From Gilliamella sp. ESL0443 (GTDB lineage: Bacteria > Pseudomonadota > Gammaproteobacteria > Enterobacterales > Orbaceae): DNA of 64,000 nucleotides. The notes below the pieces were generated by a model that searched no databases, was not told the DNA's origin, and saw only the letters and a list, made by a program, of their open reading frames with translations. Positions within the stretch are counted from its first letter, which is position 1. Every line of letters begins with the position of its first letter. Positions 17,441 to 27,390 of this stretch are shown here, one piece after another. Where the stretch lies: contig NZ_CP048263.1 of NCBI RefSeq assembly GCF_019469165.1, forward strand, positions 372,001 to 436,000, given 5' to 3'. Both the position numbers and the translations under genes were made by a program.

Positions 17441-17524
17441 ATTTTTCACCAAATCACATCACAAATAATGTGGGTAATTTTAGCGTTTTTTTTATTTAGC
17501 TGCAATCTATACACCAAGATAGTT

Positions 17525-17548
17525 AGACGTCTAGACATGTTGACGTCT
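17525..17548. promoter_or_regulatory. Three tandem met boxes (MetJ operator)
   Basis: Three contiguous 8-mers, AGACGTCT, AGACATGT and TGACGTCT, the first a perfect met box and the others 6/8 and 7/8. MetJ binds such tandem boxes cooperatively. The third overlaps TTGACG (17540-17545), a likely -35 for metB. They lie about 85 bp upstream of metJ and 64 bp upstream of metB. Confidence 0.88.
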
Positions 17549-17611
17549 TTTTTTATTGTGCTATTCTTATACAATTATTAGATATATAAAATGCTTGGTA
17601 GGAAGGTTGTT

Positions 17612-18796
17612 ATGGCTAGTGATTCTAAAAATCTAAGACAAGGTGCTAATTTTAGCCAAGGCACGATAGCTGTTCGTGGTGGAATTAATACAGATGATCA
17701 ATTTGGTAGCGTAGTTCCTGTTATTACGCCTTCAACATGTTATCGTTATGAAGAGTTTGCAACACCGAGGAAGTTTGATTATGGTCGCAAATCCAATCCA
17801 AGTAGACGATTAGTCGAAGAAACCGTTGCTAAATTAGAAGGTGGGGCGGATGCTATTTTAACTAATTGCGGTATGTCAGCAATACATCTAATTAGCGTTG
17901 CCTTACTTAGTCCAAATGATGTTGTTGTTGCGCCTCATGACTGTTATGGCGGTAGTTATCGATTATTTAATAGTTTGAGTCAAAAAGGCTATTTTAAAAC
18001 AAAATTTGTTGACCAATCAGATTCTGTTGCTTTGAAAGAAGCACTTAGCTTAAAACCTAAATTAGTCTTAATTGAATCACCAAGTAACCCTTTGTTACGA
18101 GTTGTCGATATAGAAGCGATCACTCGACAAGCTCATGCGGTTGGTGCTTTGGTTTTAGTCGATAACACCTTTATGACGCCAATTTTACAAAAACCATTAG
18201 AGCTTGGTGCTGATATTGTTAGCCATTCTTGTACTAAGTTTTTAAATGGCCATTCAGATTTACTCGCTGGAATATTGGTGTTTAAAGATCAACAATTAGC
18301 AACGGATGTACTATGGTGGGCCAATAATATCGGAACATCTACCTCGTCATTTGATAGTTATTTGTTATTACGTGGTTTAAGAACGCTAGCAGCAAGAGTT
18401 AAATTACAGCAAGAAAATGCGCAAAAAGTGGTAGAATTTTTAGCAAATCACCCTAAAATTGCAAAAGTTTTTCATCCATCATTACCTTCAAATCTTGGAC
18501 ATGATATTGCGAAAAGACAACAAAAAGGTTTTGGTTCACTGCTAAGTTTTGAATTAGTAGGTGATGCTAATGTTATGCCGAAATTTTTAAATGCACTCAA
18601 TATATTTACATTAGCCCAATCACTTGGTGGCGTGGAAAGTTTAATCTGTCATCCTGCAACTATGACTCATTCAGGAATTAGTGCTGAAGCACGTAAAACC
18701 GCAGGTATATCCGATCAATTATTACGTATTTCGGTTGGTCTTGAAGATATCAGTGATCTTCTTAATGATTTAGAACAAGCACTAGCTCAAATCTAA
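17612..18796 (+). CDS. metB: Cystathionine gamma-synthase (or related Cys/Met PLP enzyme)
   Basis: A PLP-dependent enzyme of the Cys/Met metabolism family, 394 residues, that joins an O-acylhomoserine and cysteine to give cystathionine. Family motifs: YGRKSNPSRRLVEETVAKLEGG, LVDNTFMTP (PLP-binding Asp), SCTKFLNGHSDLLAG with the PLP lysine (about 207), and SLGGVESLICHPATMTH. Its divergence from metJ across the met boxes supports MetB over the paralogue MetC. The ATG at 17612 has AGGAAGG five bases upstream; an upstream ATG at 17591 would add seven non-conserved residues. Confidence 0.9.
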   Translation: MASDSKNLRQGANFSQGTIAVRGGINTDDQFGSVVPVITPSTCYRYEEFATPRKFDYGRKSNPSRRLVEETVAKLEGGADAILTNCGMSAIHLISVALLSPNDVVVAPHDCYGGSYRLFNSLSQKGYFKTKFVDQSDSVALKEALSLKPKLVLIESPSNPLLRVVDIEAITRQAHAVGALVLVDNTFMTPILQKPLELGADIVSHSCTKFLNGHSDLLAGILVFKDQQLATDVLWWANNIGTSTSSFDSYLLLRGLRTLAARVKLQQENAQKVVEFLANHPKIAKVFHPSLPSNLGHDIAKRQQKGFGSLLSFELVGDANVMPKFLNALNIFTLAQSLGGVESLICHPATMTHSGISAEARKTAGISDQLLRISVGLEDISDLLNDLEQALAQI

Positions 18797-18812
18797 ATTT
18801 TATCTGCTAATC

Positions 18813-18853
18813 AATAGGATTGAGAAATAATTGATTTTATCAATCCTATTTTC
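18813..18853 (+). terminator. Terminator of metB
   Basis: AATAGGATTGA / TCAATCCTATT, an 11-bp stem with a 16-base loop, followed by TTTCCTTT. Confidence 0.65.
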
Positions 18854-18928
18854 CTTTACTTTCATAATAATGCACTATTTTACTTTTTGACTAACTAAAG
18901 TGGTTAAATTAGTGTTTATATTTGCCTC

Positions 18929-18948
18929 AAAAACCCCGTTCCTCAACT
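18929..18948 (+). repeat. 20-bp intergenic repeat, copy 1
   Basis: AAAAACCCCGTTCCTCAACT, identical (on the other strand) to 32548-32567 and 40272-40291. It lies 132 bp after the metB stop, beyond the terminator, oriented in the direction of metB transcription. Confidence 0.9.
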
Positions 18949-19108
18949 CAAAAATTCAATATCACTCCATATCTATAAATCATCTAATTTACATTAAAAC
19001 TTAATTATTATCAGGCTAATACAGTGATGTAGTTCATATTTGAAGTTATGACAAGAGATTAGGCAAACAATCATTTCCAGTATAGCTGTTTGTTTCAACA
19101 ACTATCAT

Positions 19109-19131
19109 GATGGGCTTTTTTAAAGCCCATC
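19109..19131 (-). terminator. Hairpin after bglA, probable terminator
   Basis: GATGGGCTTT / AAAGCCCATC stem. The base-run after the stem on the minus strand is weak in U, so termination efficiency is uncertain. It begins 8 bp after the bglA stop. Confidence 0.5.
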
Positions 19132-19138
19132 CCTGTTT

Positions 19139-20542
19139 TTAATCTTTAATACCATTATCTTTGATGACTTGCTGATACCAATAAAAACTATCTTTTTTAA
19201 TTCGATTAAGTGTTTTTAAGTCATGATCATCTCGATCAACATAAACAAAGCCATAACGTTTTTTGAAACCTTGATGAGAACTTAGTAAATCAATTACTGA
19301 CCATGGACAATATCCAAATAGTTTAACCCCATCTTCAATTGCATCATGACAAGCTAATATGTGCGATTTGATATAATCAATTCGATAATCATCATGTACT
19401 TTATTGTCAGCAGTTAATGTATCTGGAGTACCTAATCCATTTTCAGTAATAATTAATGGTAAACGATATTGGCGATAATATTCATTTAATACTAGTCTCA
19501 ACCCCATCGGGTCAATTTGTGCGCCATAAGTAGAAGCGGTTAAATTTGGGTTTTTCTCGATCTTGAAATAGCCATATAGATCGAAATCAATATCTTTTTC
19601 TTTAGTGCCAAATGGATGAGCATCATCTTCCGGTAAATAGCTTGCGACTAATGTTCGGTAGTAATTTACGGCAATAAAATCCGGTTTAGCTTGTTTTAAT
19701 ATTTCGGCATCTTCTGGTTGTGTGATAGGGTAGATACCACAACGTTGCAAATAATGTTTATAGTATCCCGGATAATCACCAAAACAGTACATATCTAGGG
19801 CATAATTAGTTTTAAAATTATCATTCATTTTAGCTGCCCAAACATCCATTGGTTTATTACTTGCAGGATAGGTCATGGTGGATGATACCGCTGGTCCTAC
19901 TTTGCTTCCAGCAATTAGTTCATGACAATCATTTGTTGCCATCGCATGAGCAACAAACATGTGATAATCCATTTGAGCTCTCACTTTTTCTGTGTCGGCT
20001 GGTGCGACTTTGTACATGTTCATTCGTTCATTAACACGAATCATCAAATTTTGTTCATTATTGATTTGCCAGTTTTTTACCCGATCACCAAATGCTTTAT
20101 AGCAGACCTGAGCATAGCGTCTAAACGCATCGACACAACGGCGGCCTTGCCAACCATTATATTTATCAACTAAGGCAAATGGTAAATCAAAGTGATAAAG
20201 GGTAATAAATGGAATGATATCATTTTTGATTAATTCGTTAATTACTCGATTATAAAAATCAATCCCAGCTTGATTTATTTCACCGTCCCCATCAGGAATA
20301 ATACGTGCCCATGATATTGAAAAACGATAAGTCTTTAATCCCAATTCTTTAAACAAAGCAATATCACTCTCTACATGATGATAGAAATCACTGGCAACTT
20401 TGCTATCGGCTTGCACTGCAGAGCGTTGAAATGAGTTATAATCAGCAACGGTCATCCCTTTTCCATCAGCATCCCATCCACCTTCAATTTGAAAAGCAGA
20501 AGATGATGCTCCCCACCAAAAATCCTTAGCAAAAGCTTTCAT
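19139..20542 (-). CDS. bglA: 6-phospho-beta-glucosidase, glycoside hydrolase family 1
   Basis: A 467-residue cytoplasmic GH1 enzyme that splits 6-phosphorylated beta-glucosides delivered by the adjacent PTS. The acid/base Glu lies in WQINNEQN (about residue 164) and the nucleophile in ITENGLG (about 366). The start DFWWGASSSAFQIEG is typical of the family. The phosphate-binding signature S..GFKKRYGFVYVD near the C terminus separates 6-phospho enzymes from plain beta-glucosidases. It follows the PTS gene by 10 bp, so the two are cotranscribed. It might prefer 6-phospho-beta-galactosides, which the sequence alone cannot exclude. Confidence 0.9.
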   Translation of the reverse strand: MKAFAKDFWWGASSSAFQIEGGWDADGKGMTVADYNSFQRSAVQADSKVASDFYHHVESDIALFKELGLKTYRFSISWARIIPDGDGEINQAGIDFYNRVINELIKNDIIPFITLYHFDLPFALVDKYNGWQGRRCVDAFRRYAQVCYKAFGDRVKNWQINNEQNLMIRVNERMNMYKVAPADTEKVRAQMDYHMFVAHAMATNDCHELIAGSKVGPAVSSTMTYPASNKPMDVWAAKMNDNFKTNYALDMYCFGDYPGYYKHYLQRCGIYPITQPEDAEILKQAKPDFIAVNYYRTLVASYLPEDDAHPFGTKEKDIDFDLYGYFKIEKNPNLTASTYGAQIDPMGLRLVLNEYYRQYRLPLIITENGLGTPDTLTADNKVHDDYRIDYIKSHILACHDAIEDGVKLFGYCPWSVIDLLSSHQGFKKRYGFVYVDRDDHDLKTLNRIKKDSFYWYQQVIKDNGIKD

Positions 20543-20552
20543 ATATTAACCT

Positions 20553-22397
20553 CTAAACTTGAATAAATAATAAATTGTCTTTTTTACTGACGTGACCTTT
20601 TTGACAATATTCTATATTTTTATATTGATCTGAATTAGCAACAATAATCGAAGTCGTTAAATCGAATTCTTTTATTTTATCAATATCAAATGAAACTATT
20701 TTGGTTCCTTTTGTAATGTGTTGACCTGCTTGTACATAGGATTGAAAATATTTACCTTGTAATTTAACGGTATCAATTCCAATGTGAATCAACAGTTCAA
20801 TACCATTATCTAATGTTAGACCAATAGCATGTAAAGTAGGGTAGAGTACTGATACTGTACAATCCGCTGGTGCAACTATTTCTCCTACCTTAGGATAAAC
20901 CGCGATCCCTTTGCCCATCGCTCCTGAAGCAAATACTTCATCTTTGACTTGATTTAAGGCAATGACCTCACCCTCAACAGGCGATAGAATAGTTGTATCA
21001 GTGGTTAATGGAGTTTGAATTGTTTTTGATTCTTTTTCGTTTGGTATGTCATTAAATCCAACAATCATTGTCATAATGCATGAACCAAAAAATGCAAAGC
21101 CTATACCAATTAAATAGCATAAGAACGCTTTTGTACCTGCTTCCGCATAAACAGGTATTGTTAATACCCCTTGGTTGGCAAAGGCTGTACCATAAGATCC
21201 TCCCCAACCCATTAATCCTCCAGCAAGTGCACCACACACAACCGCACAAATCATTGGTTTTTTCAATCTTAAGTTAGCGCCATAAATCGCGGGTTCGGTA
21301 ATGCCGAACAAGGCTGTGATTGTTGCCGATGCGGCAACGGTTTTTAAATTTTTATTTTTGGTTTTGAAAAATACACCTAATGCGGCTCCAGCTTGTGAAA
21401 AGTTCGCCGCTCCAGCGAAAGCAAGTAAGTTTTGGCGTCCAGTTTGAGCTACGTCATTAATGCCGATTGGTACAATAGCACGATGTGCGCCAAAGATGAC
21501 TAAAATACACCATACACCACCAATAAATGCTCCTAATAATATAGGGCTAACGCCCATAATGTAGTAATAGATCCAGTTTATAAATTCGCCAATATAGATG
21601 CCAATAGGACCGAAAATAAGTAAAGTAGCTGGTATCATGATAAGTAATGAAAAAGTTGGCACCATGATAATTTTTAATACTTCAGGGATAATATATTCCA
21701 AAAATCTTTGTACATAACTTAAAATAAATACCGCTAATATAATTGGGATAACGCTAGACGTGTAACTTGCTTTGGTTAATTCAATGGTAAACAGAGTGAC
21801 TTCAGTTTTACTAGCCATTAAATTGACAATTGATGGATAACATAATGTTGCACCAATTATCATCGATATAAATTCATGTGCTTTAAATACTTTAGCAGCG
21901 GTATAGCCAAGTATTATTGGCATGAAGTAGAAAACTGCATCTGATGCAGCATGTAAAATCGTGTAGGTGTTATAAGTTTTGATATCAGTTTGATAGTAAT
22001 AATTACCTATCATAACCGCTATAGCTAAAATTCCCTTTAACATACCTGATGCTGCAATAGCTGGGATGATTGGTGTAAAAATAGCTGCAAAAGCATTAAG
22101 TATTTTTACCCCTAATGAAACTTTAGGTTCCGTTTGATTACTTTGTTCTAACTCGCCAATTAGAGGGAGGAGTTGCTCATAAATTTTGGTGACTTTATTG
22201 CCTAATACTACTTGGTATTGTCCACTACTTTCAACAACGGAAATCACACCTTCTGTCTGTAATAATTTTTCGCGATTAGCTTTTTTACTGTCATTTAATT
22301 GAAACCGTAAGCGAGTAAAGCAGTGTGTTAAGTTGATAATATTCTCTTTACCGCCTACTAATTCAAGTATTTGCTGTGCAATTTTTTGATAGTCCAT
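20553..22397 (-). CDS. bglF: Beta-glucoside PTS permease, EIIBCA
   Basis: A 614-residue three-domain PTS transporter that imports and phosphorylates beta-glucosides. Order: IIB (about 1-85) with phospho-Cys in NLTHCFTRLRF (about 26); IIC membrane domain (about 100-450, around ten helices, with GITEPAIYGANLRLKKP); IIA (about 480-614) with the active His in LIHIGIDTV. I chose the ATG at 22397, which has GGAGA five bases upstream; the ATG four codons earlier would place that site inside the gene. No LicT/BglG antiterminator gene or RNA target was recognised nearby, so control is probably by a DNA-binding regulator. Confidence 0.92.
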   Translation of the reverse strand: MDYQKIAQQILELVGGKENIINLTHCFTRLRFQLNDSKKANREKLLQTEGVISVVESSGQYQVVLGNKVTKIYEQLLPLIGELEQSNQTEPKVSLGVKILNAFAAIFTPIIPAIAASGMLKGILAIAVMIGNYYYQTDIKTYNTYTILHAASDAVFYFMPIILGYTAAKVFKAHEFISMIIGATLCYPSIVNLMASKTEVTLFTIELTKASYTSSVIPIILAVFILSYVQRFLEYIIPEVLKIIMVPTFSLLIMIPATLLIFGPIGIYIGEFINWIYYYIMGVSPILLGAFIGGVWCILVIFGAHRAIVPIGINDVAQTGRQNLLAFAGAANFSQAGAALGVFFKTKNKNLKTVAASATITALFGITEPAIYGANLRLKKPMICAVVCGALAGGLMGWGGSYGTAFANQGVLTIPVYAEAGTKAFLCYLIGIGFAFFGSCIMTMIVGFNDIPNEKESKTIQTPLTTDTTILSPVEGEVIALNQVKDEVFASGAMGKGIAVYPKVGEIVAPADCTVSVLYPTLHAIGLTLDNGIELLIHIGIDTVKLQGKYFQSYVQAGQHITKGTKIVSFDIDKIKEFDLTTSIIVANSDQYKNIEYCQKGHVSKKDNLLFIQV

Positions 22398-22568
22398 TAT
22401 TTTCTCCATTACTTAAAGAATGGTTATTCATTGATAAAAAAGCTTAATACACTAAAAATTATCATTATTATATAAATCATAAAGTTAAGATGTTTTTATT
22501 ATGAATTTAGTAAGTTCAATTTTTATCACTTTTTAATTCACTTCAAGCTAGCATAGTTTAAAAAATTA

Positions 22569-22580
22569 GACAAGTTTGTC
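22569..22580. promoter_or_regulatory. Candidate operator between bglF and the MFS gene
   Basis: GACAA GT TTGTC, a 12-bp inverted repeat flanked by TTA and ATAA, in the 256-bp divergent spacer. Its form resembles GntR/HutC-type sugar repressor sites. No regulator gene is adjacent, so assignment is weak. Confidence 0.3.
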
Positions 22581-22653
22581 ATAATTATTGCTAAATAATT
22601 TATTTAGATATATTTTTAGAGCAAAAAATTATCAGTATTAAAATTGTGGATAA

Positions 22654-23817
22654 ATGAAGTCAGCCAAGAAGAAGTCTTATTTATTGTTGTGTATTGTGTT
22701 TTTTTTCTGGTATGCGCAATATATCTATATTCCTTATCAAACCCCTTATCTTGCGGCGATGAATATATCGACTACTATGATCGGAATGGTGGTTAGTGCT
22801 TATGGATTTTCGCAATTATTCTTAAGATTGCCGGTTGGTTTATTAGCCAATGTAAAAGAGAAACATAAAATTTTTATTGTATTAGGCACCTTTTTTGCTG
22901 GAATTGCATCAGTGATTCGTATTATTGAACCGAATGGAACTGGTTTTCTCGTTGGTAATATAATTTCAGGTTTCGCCAGTGCAATGTGGATCTCTTTTAT
23001 GGTGCTTTTTTTAGGTTTTTATCCCAAATCTAAAAAAGGGTATGCAACTAGTTTAATTATAATGGTTAATAATCTAGGTGTGTTTTTAGCCTTTTTAACA
23101 AGTACATTATTGTATGATTATATTCATATGGTAGGAATTTGTGTGCTTAGTTGCTTTAGCGGGTTATTGGCTTTTATTTTAGCAATAAAGCTAAAATATC
23201 CGGAAAAGATCCATCATGATTTTAACTATCATCTTTTGTTTAGCGCATTATGTAATCGAAAATTATTGTTTTTCTCATTTCTTGCTCTAATTCAGCAAGG
23301 GATTCAAATGTCTACCACAATGTCTTTTACTAATCAGATATTGAGTGATTTAGGTGGAAGTGCTTCTTCAATTGGCATTTCTTCAATTGTCTATATGTTA
23401 TCTTCAGTTCTATTTGCTAAATTGGGGGCGACTAAGTGGATTAATCTGATGAGAATTTCAAGCTGGGTAATTTTATCTTTTCTATTACTAGCACTTTATT
23501 GTATTTTAGTACCTCAGGTCTCTTCTGTTTATAATATTCTTCTATTGCAAATTATCCCTGGTATAGGGACGGGTATACTATTTTCGTTTTTAAATTTTGA
23601 AGCGATGATAGATGTGCCATCATATGCTCGTTCTGCTGCCATGGGATTATTTCAAGCTATTTATGCACTAGGTATGACGCTATTTCCAATTATTGTTGGA
23701 ATAATTAGTTTGAAATGGTCGATGATAATCGCCTATTTTGCCTTAGCCGGTATAGCAATAATAGGCGCAATTTTATCAATGATTTACTGGTTAAAATTTA
23801 GAAAGCAGACCACTTAA
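22654..23817 (+). CDS. Major facilitator superfamily transporter, substrate unknown
   Basis: A 387-residue polytopic inner-membrane protein with about 12 helices. The first half has MVVSAYGFSQLFLRLPVGLLAN, a variant of the MFS loop 2-3 region, and the second half SYARSAAMGLFQAIYALGMTLFP. I cannot name the substrate: it resembles neither the sugar symporters nor the drug exporters elsewhere in this window. It is divergent from the beta-glucoside operon across a spacer with a dyad, so it may share regulation. The ATG is directly preceded by TGTGGATAA, with only a weak GTGG ribosome binding site. Confidence 0.75.
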   Translation: MKSAKKKSYLLLCIVFFFWYAQYIYIPYQTPYLAAMNISTTMIGMVVSAYGFSQLFLRLPVGLLANVKEKHKIFIVLGTFFAGIASVIRIIEPNGTGFLVGNIISGFASAMWISFMVLFLGFYPKSKKGYATSLIIMVNNLGVFLAFLTSTLLYDYIHMVGICVLSCFSGLLAFILAIKLKYPEKIHHDFNYHLLFSALCNRKLLFFSFLALIQQGIQMSTTMSFTNQILSDLGGSASSIGISSIVYMLSSVLFAKLGATKWINLMRISSWVILSFLLLALYCILVPQVSSVYNILLLQIIPGIGTGILFSFLNFEAMIDVPSYARSAAMGLFQAIYALGMTLFPIIVGIISLKWSMIIAYFALAGIAIIGAILSMIYWLKFRKQTT

Positions 23818-23875
23818 AATTTTATATAGTGACACACTATCTTATTAGTTAAATGGTTTACTATTGAAATTTAGC

Positions 23876-26761
23876 CTAATAATCATTAGGTGATGCTTGT
23901 GCAAGTACTTCGCGATTACCATTATGGCTTGGCGCACTTATAATCCCTTCAACTTCCATTTGTTCTACTATTCGAGCAGCGCGATTGTAACCAATTCTAA
24001 ATTTGCGTTGGACGCTTGATATTGATGCTCGACGGGTTTCAACCACAAATGCTACTACTTGATCGAAAAGTGGATCGAGTTCTTCGTCGGTCATATCGAA
24101 GCTATTACCTTCATTATCATCAGTTGAAACTGTTACATTCTCGATATATTTAGGTGTGCCACGCGCTTTCCAATCTTGTACAACTGCATGAACTTCTTCA
24201 TCACGTACAAATGCGCCATGAACACGAATAGGAATTGAGCTATTTGGTGCTAAATAGAGCATGTCACCCATACCTAGAAGTGATTCTGCCCCCATTTGAT
24301 CTAGGATTGTACGTGAATCAATCTTGCTTGAAACAGTAAATGCTATTCGAGTTGGTATGTTGGCTTTAATTAAACCAGTAATTACATCAACTGATGGGCG
24401 TTGGGTTGCAAGCACTAAGTGGATGCCAGCCGCTCGAGCTTTTTGTGCAAGTCGTGCAATGAGCTCTTCGACTTTTTTTCCAACGGCCATAATTAAGTCG
24501 GCGAATTCATCCACCATAACCACAATATATGGAAGTTTTTCAAGCGTTGGCATTTCAAGATCCATACTATCAGTGGGTTTCCAAAGAGGATCTGGAATTG
24601 GTCGTCCCATTTCTTCGGCAAGTTTGATTTTTTCGTTAAAACCAGCAATGTTACGAACGCCCAATGCTGACATCAATCGATAGCGACGCTCCATTTCATT
24701 AACACACCAGTTAAGAGCATTAGCCGCATCTTTCATATCAGTTACTACTTGAGTCAATAGATGAGGAATCCCTTCATAGATAGATAGTTCTAACATTTTA
24801 GGATCAATCATTATAAACCTAACATCTTCAGGTTGTGATTTGTATAAAATGCTTAATATCATGGCATTAACACCTACTGATTTACCTGAACCGGTCGTTC
24901 CTGCAACCAATAAATGTGGCATTTTAGCTAAATCTGCAACCACTGATTGTCCTGCGATATCTTTTCCTAATACAATTGTTAAAGGAGATTGTGCATTTTT
25001 AAATTGTGGACTATCTAATACTTCTCTGAAATAAACAGTTTGTCGATTTTTATTTGGTAATTCAATTCCGACATACGGTTTACCTGGAATAACCTCGACC
25101 ACCCGTACTGAAGGCATTGATAATGAGCGAGCTAAATCTCGGTCAAGTGTCGAAATTCTTGCTGCCTTAATGCCTGGTGCAAGTTCAATTTCGAAGCGAG
25201 TAATAACGGGGCCAGGTAAATAATCGACAACTCTAGCTTTTACTCGATAATCAGAGAGGCTTTTTTCGATTTGCTCTGACATTGCATTTAATGCCGCGTG
25301 ATCAACTTCAATTCGAGTTGTTGGTGGTGGCGTTAATAAATTTAACGAAGGTAACGGTGTTGTTGGTTTAGGTAAAGGCTTATCATTGCGTTTTAGCAAA
25401 GGATGAATAAGGCTTTCTTCCTCATCCTCATCCTCGTCCGTAACTTCTTTTATTTCATTTTTAGTTTGTTGTTCATTTGATTCGTTTACTACCTCATTTT
25501 GATATATGTCATCAATGAGAGGGTTTTCTTCTTTAAGAAGTGATATATCAACATCTTCGGGTATCTCAAATTCGGCTGGAATATCATTAGTATTATGATA
25601 TTCAGGTGTAATACTTGGTGATGTTTCCGCTAAAGGTTCGATTACAATTGGATCAACTGAATCTTGAGATGCAATATGATTTAGATTAATTTTTGGCTCA
25701 TTATGCTCCATAGTGAATAAAGGTTTACTTGGTGCATCGGCAATAGCGTATTTATCTTCTTCAAAAGGTTCTAAGGCCTCACGACTATTAATTTCTCCAT
25801 CAGATTCTGTTGAACTCATATCACTCGTGGTGCTTTCATTCATATTTTTCAAAATAGTTTCCATTCGCGCTAAAATCGCGTCAGGATCCATTTCTTTTTT
25901 AGATATATCTTTAGTCGGTTGGTTAGTTTCGTTAGGAGATGTATTTGCCTCAATAGATTGCAATAATTGAGCAGCTGTTTTTATAAATACTTCATCATCT
26001 TTTAATGAAATAGGTTTAGTTGTACTAATATCTGATTCTGTCGCCAATTTGGTTGAGTCAATATTATCACTACTATCAACATCAATAGGTAGATCAAATT
26101 GAGGCTGTTTTTCTGTTGTTAATTTGTCTTCTTGCTTCGAATCAGCTGGTTGTGAAACTTTATCCGGAGTAAATAACCATTTTATTGGTGACAGGATGAA
26201 CATAACTAAAGCACCAATTTTTTCAAACAGATAAAGCCAAGAGAAACCAGTTAAAAGCGTAATACATGCTAGTGTTGTTGCAAGCAAAGCTAGAGAGGTA
26301 GCTAAGCTACTCATAACAGGTAGAAGGCTTTCAATTACTATCGAACCTAAATAACCACCTGCTTGGAATTGTTCTGGATCGCGAATATTAAGAGCAAAAA
26401 AACCACAACAACTAAGTACAAAAGCTAAAATGCCGATAATTCGGAAAGAAACACTAAAATAGTTAATAGGATCACTGGCATGGCGGTAAAAGTAACCCAT
26501 TAATTGTAAACAAAAAAAGATAATAATAACCGGTAAACTATAGGCGATTAATCCAAAAAACTGAAATAAGATATCAGAAATATATGCACCAATATAACCG
26601 CCTAAGTTGCTAATAGGATAGTGCCAAGCTGTACGTGACCAGCCAGGATCTGATGGGTTGTAAGTAAACAGTGATAAAAATAAGTAAACAGACAGGCCTA
26701 TTAATGATAATAGAATTAATTGTGCAACAATCTGTCTTCTTGTAATTTTAGATTTTTTCAA
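23876..26761 (-). CDS. ftsK: DNA translocase FtsK
   Basis: FtsK pumps chromosome ends through the closing septum and activates XerCD at dif. The 961-residue protein has four or five N-terminal membrane helices (about 1-180), a linker (about 190-455) unusually rich in acidic residues with runs such as DEDEDEEE, and the RecA-like motor with Walker A GTTGSGKS (about 620) and Walker [11 protein letters not shown]. The C-terminal gamma winged helix ([22 protein letters not shown]) recognises KOPS. E. coli FtsK has 1329 residues; the difference is in the linker. No neighbouring lrp or lolA is present. Confidence 0.96.
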   Translation of the reverse strand: MKKSKITRRQIVAQLILLSLIGLSVYLFLSLFTYNPSDPGWSRTAWHYPISNLGGYIGAYISDILFQFFGLIAYSLPVIIIFFCLQLMGYFYRHASDPINYFSVSFRIIGILAFVLSCCGFFALNIRDPEQFQAGGYLGSIVIESLLPVMSSLATSLALLATTLACITLLTGFSWLYLFEKIGALVMFILSPIKWLFTPDKVSQPADSKQEDKLTTEKQPQFDLPIDVDSSDNIDSTKLATESDISTTKPISLKDDEVFIKTAAQLLQSIEANTSPNETNQPTKDISKKEMDPDAILARMETILKNMNESTTSDMSSTESDGEINSREALEPFEEDKYAIADAPSKPLFTMEHNEPKINLNHIASQDSVDPIVIEPLAETSPSITPEYHNTNDIPAEFEIPEDVDISLLKEENPLIDDIYQNEVVNESNEQQTKNEIKEVTDEDEDEEESLIHPLLKRNDKPLPKPTTPLPSLNLLTPPPTTRIEVDHAALNAMSEQIEKSLSDYRVKARVVDYLPGPVITRFEIELAPGIKAARISTLDRDLARSLSMPSVRVVEVIPGKPYVGIELPNKNRQTVYFREVLDSPQFKNAQSPLTIVLGKDIAGQSVVADLAKMPHLLVAGTTGSGKSVGVNAMILSILYKSQPEDVRFIMIDPKMLELSIYEGIPHLLTQVVTDMKDAANALNWCVNEMERRYRLMSALGVRNIAGFNEKIKLAEEMGRPIPDPLWKPTDSMDLEMPTLEKLPYIVVMVDEFADLIMAVGKKVEELIARLAQKARAAGIHLVLATQRPSVDVITGLIKANIPTRIAFTVSSKIDSRTILDQMGAESLLGMGDMLYLAPNSSIPIRVHGAFVRDEEVHAVVQDWKARGTPKYIENVTVSTDDNEGNSFDMTDEELDPLFDQVVAFVVETRRASISSVQRKFRIGYNRAARIVEQMEVEGIISAPSHNGNREVLAQASPNDY

Positions 26762-26866
26762 ACACGTACCTAAAAACTATCTTAATTAAAAATTTTGAGT
26801 ATTTTATCATAAATTGAACCTACTCATAGCGTGAAAGGTGTATAAAAACTAATTTATTAGCAACTA

Positions 26867-27388
26867 TTAATTCGATAGCGTTAAGGTTTGATTAAATCTT
26901 TTTGCATTCAACACGTAATGTTGAGCATTTTTAATATTTGCTTGAATTTCTTCATCTGTGAGTTTACGAATAATTTTAGCTGGAGATCCCATAATCATAC
27001 AACCTTCCTCATAAGGTAGACTATGTGTAACTAGTGAGTTTGCACCTACTAGGCAGTTTTTGGCAATTCTAGCATTGTTTAAAATAGTACTTCCCATACC
27101 AATTAAACTATTATCCTCAATATTACAACTATGCAAAATAACATTATGGCCAACGGTGACATTCTCACCAACAATACAGGGAAAGTCAGTTTCTGTATGA
27201 ATAGTACTGTTATCTTGAACATTACTATTTTTACCAATATGAATAGTTGCGATATCACCTCGCAAAACTGCGTTAAACCATATAGATACGCCTTCTTCTA
27301 AAATAACATCACCAATGATGTCTGCTGATTTAGCAATAAAACACTTAGAATTAATTTGTGGTTTTAGATTTTCTAATTGATAAATCAT
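26867..27388 (-). CDS. yrdA: Gamma-carbonic anhydrase-like hexapeptide protein, YrdA family
   Basis: A 173-residue left-handed beta-helix protein. Hexapeptide repeats run from about residue 15 to 130, and the zinc histidines of the family are visible in HTETDF, TVGHNVILHSC. The last 40 residues form the usual C-terminal helix (DEEIQANIKNAQHYV). Zinc binding is likely; carbonic anhydrase activity is not proven for YrdA. It starts 2 bp after the stop of the bcr-like gene and ends the prlC-to-yrdA gene string. Confidence 0.88.
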   Translation of the reverse strand: MIYQLENLKPQINSKCFIAKSADIIGDVILEEGVSIWFNAVLRGDIATIHIGKNSNVQDNSTIHTETDFPCIVGENVTVGHNVILHSCNIEDNSLIGMGSTILNNARIAKNCLVGANSLVTHSLPYEEGCMIMGSPAKIIRKLTDEEIQANIKNAQHYVLNAKRFNQTLTLSN

Positions 27389-27390
27389 GG

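Larger units (their letters stand above)
18797..19138. other. 342-bp convergent spacer between metB and bglA
   Basis: Holds the metB terminator (18813-18853), one copy of the 20-bp intergenic repeat (18929-18948) and a hairpin after bglA (19109-19131). No reading frame with a ribosome binding site was seen. Confidence 0.6.

Noticed and set aside
22451-22469. Fur-box-like sequence in front of the beta-glucoside PTS gene
   Set aside because: About 14 of 19 matches on one strand, but the DNA is almost pure A/T there and there is no iron-related gene nearby; chance resemblance is more likely.
22645-22653. Perfect DnaA box (TGTGGATAA) directly before the MFS start codon
   Set aside because: A single perfect 9-mer is expected about once by chance in 128 kb of AT-rich double-strand sequence, and there is no cluster or AT-rich unwinding array, so this is not an origin.
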